Assembly (NCBI GenBank): GCA_036897095.1 | Contig: JAYMSP010002544.1 | Span: 1-23,660 of the forward strand | Origin: Plantago elongata | Lineage: Eukaryota; Streptophyta; Magnoliopsida; Lamiales; Plantaginaceae | Reading direction: 5' to 3' | Length of the DNA: 23,660 nt | Program-made: the position numbers and the translations under genes | The notes under the pieces: generated by a model | Databases searched by the model: none | What the model was told of the DNA's origin: nothing | Seen by the model: the letters and a program-made list of their open reading frames with translations, nothing else | In this document: in pieces, positions 19,600 through 23,660 of the stretch | Numbering within the stretch: position 1 is the first letter of the stretch | Layout: the number at the start of each line of letters is the position of its first letter

Positions 19600-20470
19600 G
19601 ACGAAAGAAGGTGAGAGGAAGATGCTGAGGTTAATGTGTCTGAATGGACTGATTAAGATGTTTTAACTTTTCACGACTAATTTTAGATTAGGAATTTTTA
19701 TTGTGGACATGTGATTAAGGATCTGGATTCTGGAATATGGTTTTTGGACTGTTAGCTTAAAGTGGATATTTATATTCATCATATTAATTATTCGGATATA
19801 AGAGAATATTTGTTATTATAATGAAAGTTATGAACAATTTTATATTGGAAGCGCTGAATAATTAAAAGATTAAAGATTTTAAACTTAGAAGACCATATTA
19901 TAAATGAGATAGTTCTATTGTTAGTTGCGATCGTTGCTTAAATTTTTGCAAATGCATTTTAGATCAGGTTGTTTCTAAAATTAAGAATTGCTTGGATGAG
20001 ATTAATATATATTGATCATCCTTACTTATGCATTACTTATATACAACAAATGCAGAATTTTGGACACTATTCTTACGAATTTTCATAAAATGAATAAAGT
20101 ATCAACTCATTCGTTATGTTAGTCGTATGGGTCCAATTTTATTGAAAACAAGTTTTCTTACACAATATTTTTTTATTTAATAAATGATATCATTAGACGT
20201 ATTATTTTAAATTTTGAATTATATAATATATTTAACATTTAAAATTTATTATTTAAATATAAATTATAATCAACATTGGAGTTTGACCAAGTCATCATCA
20301 TTTCATGTTACGCTGTGCCAAAAGATGAGGAATCGATTAATTTGCTTGATGATTGGTCAAATGTATCATATCATTACTCGTTAATACTAATAGCCAAAAG
20401 TTTGACCGGGTCACCATTCATCTTCTAGGCCAAATGAACACTTTAAATTTCATTAGTATAAAAATAAATC
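19600..20470. other. Intergenic DNA with three W-box words
   Basis: No gene is visible. TTGACC or its complement occurs at 20283-20288, 20355-20360 and 20402-20407. The first and third lie in related 19-20 nt words, GTTTGACCAAGTCATCATC and GTTTGACCGGGTCACCATTC, 119 bp apart. W-boxes bind WRKY factors, but no protein gene starts nearby on the right. Confidence 0.5.
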
Positions 20471-20488
20471 TTAACAAGAAAATATGAA

Positions 20489-20560
20489 GTCGTTGTAGTA
20501 TAGTGGTAAGTATTCCCGCCTGTCACGCGGGTGACCCGGGTTCGATCCCCGGCAGCGGCG
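20489..20560 (+). tRNA. trnD-GTC: tRNA-Asp(GTC)
   Basis: A full 72-nt cloverleaf. The acceptor stem GTCGTTG pairs with CAGCGGC (two G-U pairs) and the discriminator is G. The anticodon stem CCCGC (20515-20519) pairs with GCGGG (20527-20531) around CTGTCAC, giving anticodon GTC at 20522-20524, which reads Asp GAC and GAT codons. The T arm CCGGG-TTCGATC-CCCGG is perfect. Internal pol III promoters are the A box TAGTATAGTGG (20496-20506) and B box GGTTCGATCCC (20539-20549). A CAA 12 nt upstream (20475-20477) is the usual plant tRNA start motif. There is no intron, and no encoded CCA. Confidence 0.98.
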
Positions 20561-20565
20561 TTCAA

Positions 20566-20571
20566 TTTTTT
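20566..20571 (+). terminator. Pol III terminator of tRNA-Asp
   Basis: Six consecutive T start 6 nt after the last base of the tRNA, sufficient for RNA polymerase III termination. A longer T run follows at 20577-20583. Confidence 0.85.
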
Positions 20572-20589
20572 GCTTCTTTTTTTCTCCTT

Positions 20590-22850
20590 ATTGGGCCTAG
20601 TTAGCCAAGACAACAATTTGACTTATTGGGCTTAACTTAATTGGCCCTGAAACAGCAACGCCATGCATATTCCCTTGTTTTCCGTAGATGATTTCCGCGT
20701 AATTAAGTTTCATTTTAACTAAGCATATAACTTTTGTATGATACTAGGATTTTATTGTAAGTGGTAATTTATGCTCTGTGTGATATAAATGCCCTAGTCC
20801 GTAGCTTAGTTCAATTGTCTGAAAGCTCCATATTCGCCTTATTATATACGACTGAAATAAAAATGATGTGGTATAAGAACTAATCTATATATTTAATAAA
20901 AATTATACAACACGAGTTGAATTATCTCTAGAATTCGGACTTAATCGATATCTTAAAATATATAATCAGTCTTTAATTTTAAACAGAAATAGATGTATTT
21001 ATACAAATTGCACCCATTCTACGTTCTACTCAAACTTTAAAAAAAGAAGGTATATAGCTTATTATATAACCTTCAGAAATGAATATTGAACTATACAAGG
21101 GCAATCATTGAGACCTCATTTCCTTTAATTTCCTAATTTTGATCCCTAAAAGGAGAATGAACCATTGAACCGTATTAACCAAGAAACAGCACGTAAAATC
21201 CGGCTTAGACAATAACCAGGACCCAAGAAAGATCTCTCGCTAATCGTATTAGCTGAACTGGATTAATTATCCTAATTAACCTTACTTTGCTAACAAAACC
21301 AGTCCATAAACACTCAATACTAATCCATTCACTGTATTGAAAATTCCTAAGCTGTCTGGAATCAAAATCTTTATAGTATGAATCAAAACAAAGATACTAC
21401 TAATCACATTTACAATTTAATAACGTCCAATTACAGCTGATCATTAGTACTAAATATTATGTTCCTATGATACAAAGCGACACGAAGAAGATCCATTCAT
21501 CACGTGATATCATCATGTCTTCCTTATACCGTACAAACATGTAATGCGTATATGAAATTAACTGAGTAGGATTTGATAATTTTATATATAACACCATGCA
21601 TTTAGAGAATGAACCAGATCATCTAATGTTTTGGTGTTAGTTTACACTCCATTGTCCCCTGGTGTCATTTTTAAGGTCTTTGTTCTTATGTCAGTTCATT
21701 TTCACTCTTCACTAAACTGAACCCCTCATGTTGTAGACTATTATTAAGGGTAGCGGTTAAACATTCCATCGTTACCTAAATACGAAGGTAAAAGAATGAC
21801 GACTCATATAGAAACATTGGGGGTTCAAACTATATTATGATAAAGTTAATCGACTCAATTTTCATCTTCTATGAGCTGAAATTAGTAATACATACTATAA
21901 CTCTCTGAAAAAATACAAACTTTTCCTTTCTATAATCCGAAAGGTATATATACCTAAATCCAAATTCCAATCAATGACGTAAATCATTATATAAAGGACA
22001 TAATGCTGCTTAACACGAGGATATTGGTTAGAGAGCATCAAGCAAAGCATGTTTAGCACTGTTCCTAACTCTAACAACAGTTTTATTGAACTAATCAACT
22101 GTTGCCTGGAATATTGAAACTCATCTCTTAATATATTATGGTATATAACTATATATGTAAAATGTATGATAGGGAAATTGAAAAGTTTATACTTACAATT
22201 TCATGATGCAAGTAAAACACATTTCAGGAAATATAACAAACTTGTTTGAAGAAACTTTTCAACAACCACTTACGGATGTAAAAGAACATATATTAACTCA
22301 TCTCATACTATTTATGATACGTAGAAAATAGTTGCAGAAGGTTGGTTTTTTTTAGCCAAGCCCAAATTGGATTTTGTCATATATATTAACTAGTTAACAA
22401 GTTAGGTAGCAGATATATGTCAAATTTTGTTTTACATAATTGAATGTCATGAGTCATGACAGTAACCTTTCCTTGTTTCTTGAGTGGCTCTTTGATTATT
22501 CTCTGTTTGAGTTCCAATATCACCACATCACAATGGCGATCGTGCAAACTAATCGTGCTCAAACATTGAACCAATGAGAGTTATTAATTTGTGTTTCGCC
22601 AACTAGATTAGACTTCATTGTATGAACTACTTGAAGTGACATCTACCGGTTCATATACTAAAGTTGTATTCTCTTCAATTGAGTAATATCAACATAGATT
22701 ATAAGGTTATAAACATTGAGTATCATCAACATATACTATATGGTTATAGAAGATGATTTATTTGAAGAAATGGACATTTTGGCACGTAGAAAATTGAGAT
22801 TAACCTAGACAAGGAACATTGGAAAAGATAGAACATAAAAGTATACTAAA
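20590..22850. other. Long gene-free interval
   Basis: About 2.3 kb with no supportable gene; the open frames here are short and low in complexity. TTATTGGGCC/TTATTGGGCT words lie near 20590 and 20624 and a GGCCC word near 20643, possible site II-like elements. A 37-bp tandem duplication lies at 22678-22751. The part from about 22600 on is likely upstream regulatory DNA of the DVL gene. Confidence 0.5.
22678..22751. repeat. Tandem 37-bp duplication upstream of the DVL gene
   Basis: 22678-22714 and 22715-22751 are adjacent and identical at about 30 of 37 positions, both beginning ATTGAGTA and containing ATCAACATA and GGTTATA. They lie about 350 bp upstream of the micropeptide start codon. Confidence 0.8.
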
Positions 22851-22993
22851 CCAAAAAAGAAGTTGATGCATTTCACTTTTTATAATTTAGGACCAGACCA
22901 GATATCTTGGGAGTTGATGCCTGAATTAATTTTGCTGTATAAGATGATGTGTCATTCATACAAAGGGCCATACTTTTACTGTTTCCAGGCCCC

Positions 22994-22999
22994 TATAAG
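22994..22999 (+). promoter_or_regulatory. TATA box of the DVL gene
   Basis: TATAAG within CCCCTATAAGTACC, 105 bp upstream of the ATG, predicts a start near 23025 and a leader of about 75 nt that contains ACTCAC/ACACA runs typical of plant 5' leaders. Confidence 0.6.
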
Positions 23000-23098
23000 T
23001 ACCATTCTCATTTCAATAACTCTTACCAAACTCACACAAACTCTCACTCAACACATCTTAATTAAGCATCTCCATTTCTTACACAAGAAAACAGAGTC

Positions 23099-23233
23099 AT
23101 GGAAATGAAAATGGGAGGATCAAAGAAGAAACTCATGTCTAGCAGGAAGTTAGGAAGGTTCTTGAAAGAGCAGAGAGGAAGATTTTACATTGTCAAGACT
23201 TGTGTTGTAATGCTTCTTTGCTGGCAAGATTGA
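23099..23233 (+). CDS. DVL/RTFL (DEVIL/ROTUNDIFOLIA-like) micropeptide, 44 aa
   Basis: The frame encodes 44 aa. A basic N-terminal part ([15 protein letters not shown]) leads to the conserved DVL/RTFL domain at about 18-44: [14 protein letters not shown] (18-31), [11 protein letters not shown] (32-42) and the final QD. This pattern of KEQRGR, a single Cys, then VVMLLCW is diagnostic of the family, and the MEMK start resembles the DVL1 branch. Family members are small membrane-associated plant peptides; overexpression in Arabidopsis alters cell proliferation and shortens or rounds leaves, fruits and other organs. Their length of 40-140 aa is normal for the family, so this copy is complete. TATA box and ATG context (AGAGTCATGGAA) are good. 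There is no intron. Another frame, 22863-23108, overlaps only its first codons and is not a gene. Confidence 0.93.
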   Translation: MEMKMGGSKKKLMSSRKLGRFLKEQRGRFYIVKTCVVMLLCWQD

Positions 23234-23660
23234 TGATGTTATCCTAATGTACATGTATATACTTTGATAATCATCAAGTTGAAGAAGAAGATTATGAGAA
23301 GGAGAGGTCAAGAAATTAATTAAGAGACAATGTAGTTTTTATTACCTTTAATGCATTTTTTAACTTCTTCTCATTCTGTTTTCCACTACTATAGTCTATA
23401 GTCTATAGTATATAGGAAAGGCAGTGAGGTTATGAACATTGTTCATCAGTTAGTGCCTCTTCACTTAGTGTTATTAATTACTCACTTATGTATGAAATAT
23501 TGAAATGTATGCATGGATTAATTAGTGAAATGCATGGTAGAATTAAATAATCATCTTATTTAATTTTATCTTCGTCCAGTTTGAGTACAATTTGTTCTCT
23601 AAAGATGGCCCGAACCATTTCACGCTATATATATATCACGATATATATATATATATATAT
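23234..23660. other. 3' flank of the DVL gene and AT microsatellite
   Basis: This should hold the 3' UTR of the micropeptide gene. A tandem TATAGTC run (about 23391-23413) follows ACTATAGTCTATAG. The window ends in an (AT)n run (23641-23660, with a shorter run near 23626) that continues past the edge. No further gene is visible. Confidence 0.6.

Noticed and set aside
22863..23108. 81-aa plus-strand frame overlapping the DVL start
   Set aside because: It spans the TATA box and leader of the DVL gene and has no recognisable features.
1..23660. CRISPR array or bacterial operon
   Set aside because: No spaced identical repeats of the right size; all genes and promoters are of plant nuclear type.

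Overview
This is an AT-rich stretch of flowering-plant nuclear DNA, most likely from a eudicot. Three things point there: a two-exon gene for a plant mitochondrial calcium uniporter, a family of DUF677/UPF0496 genes found in land plants, and a DVL/RTFL micropeptide gene. Gene density is low, introns and UTRs look plant-like, and transposon debris fills much of the left third. Nothing in the sequence fixes the species.

Layout. 1-6,000 holds no gene I can support. It contains a GC-rich CCACC stretch at the left edge; an LTR-like promoter and leader (about 1,900-2,650) with four 20-bp repeats, a 16-bp palindrome and a TATA box; a degenerate dispersed repeat; a 575-bp foldback element with inverted arms of about 235 bp (3,337-3,911); and a 599-bp PIF/Harbinger-like element flanked by TTA (4,023-4,621). 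6,459-8,232 (minus) is the uniporter gene, complete with targeting peptide, one phase-0 intron, the pore motif WDVMEP and a TATA box. 8,400-12,800 is long intergenic DNA with small repeats only.

12,813-19,463 is a local cluster of DUF677/UPF0496 genes. The plus-strand copy (12,813-13,909) is split by a 1-nt frameshift whose junction is an overlapping stop/start, ATGA. Two intact copies follow on the minus strand (15,913-17,031 and 18,261-19,463). Between the first and second copies lies a duplicate of the second copy's promoter, ending in a degenerate start codon region and no gene body. I read it as the relic of a fourth copy. The right-most member has a possible N-myristoylation start (MGSQFS), while the other two have lost it, so the cluster looks like one conservative parent with diverging, partly decaying daughters.

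The right end holds a complete tRNA-Asp(GTC) at 20,489-20,560, about 2.5 kb of gene-free DNA, and a 44-codon DVL/RTFL micropeptide gene (23,099-23,233) that is too short for most gene callers. The genes do not form a pathway together; the biologically connected part is the UPF0496 cluster. The items I find most worth checking are the frameshifted ATGA gene, the orphan promoter, the poly(A) signal in a hairpin loop just after a stop codon, the micropeptide, and the LTR-like promoter.
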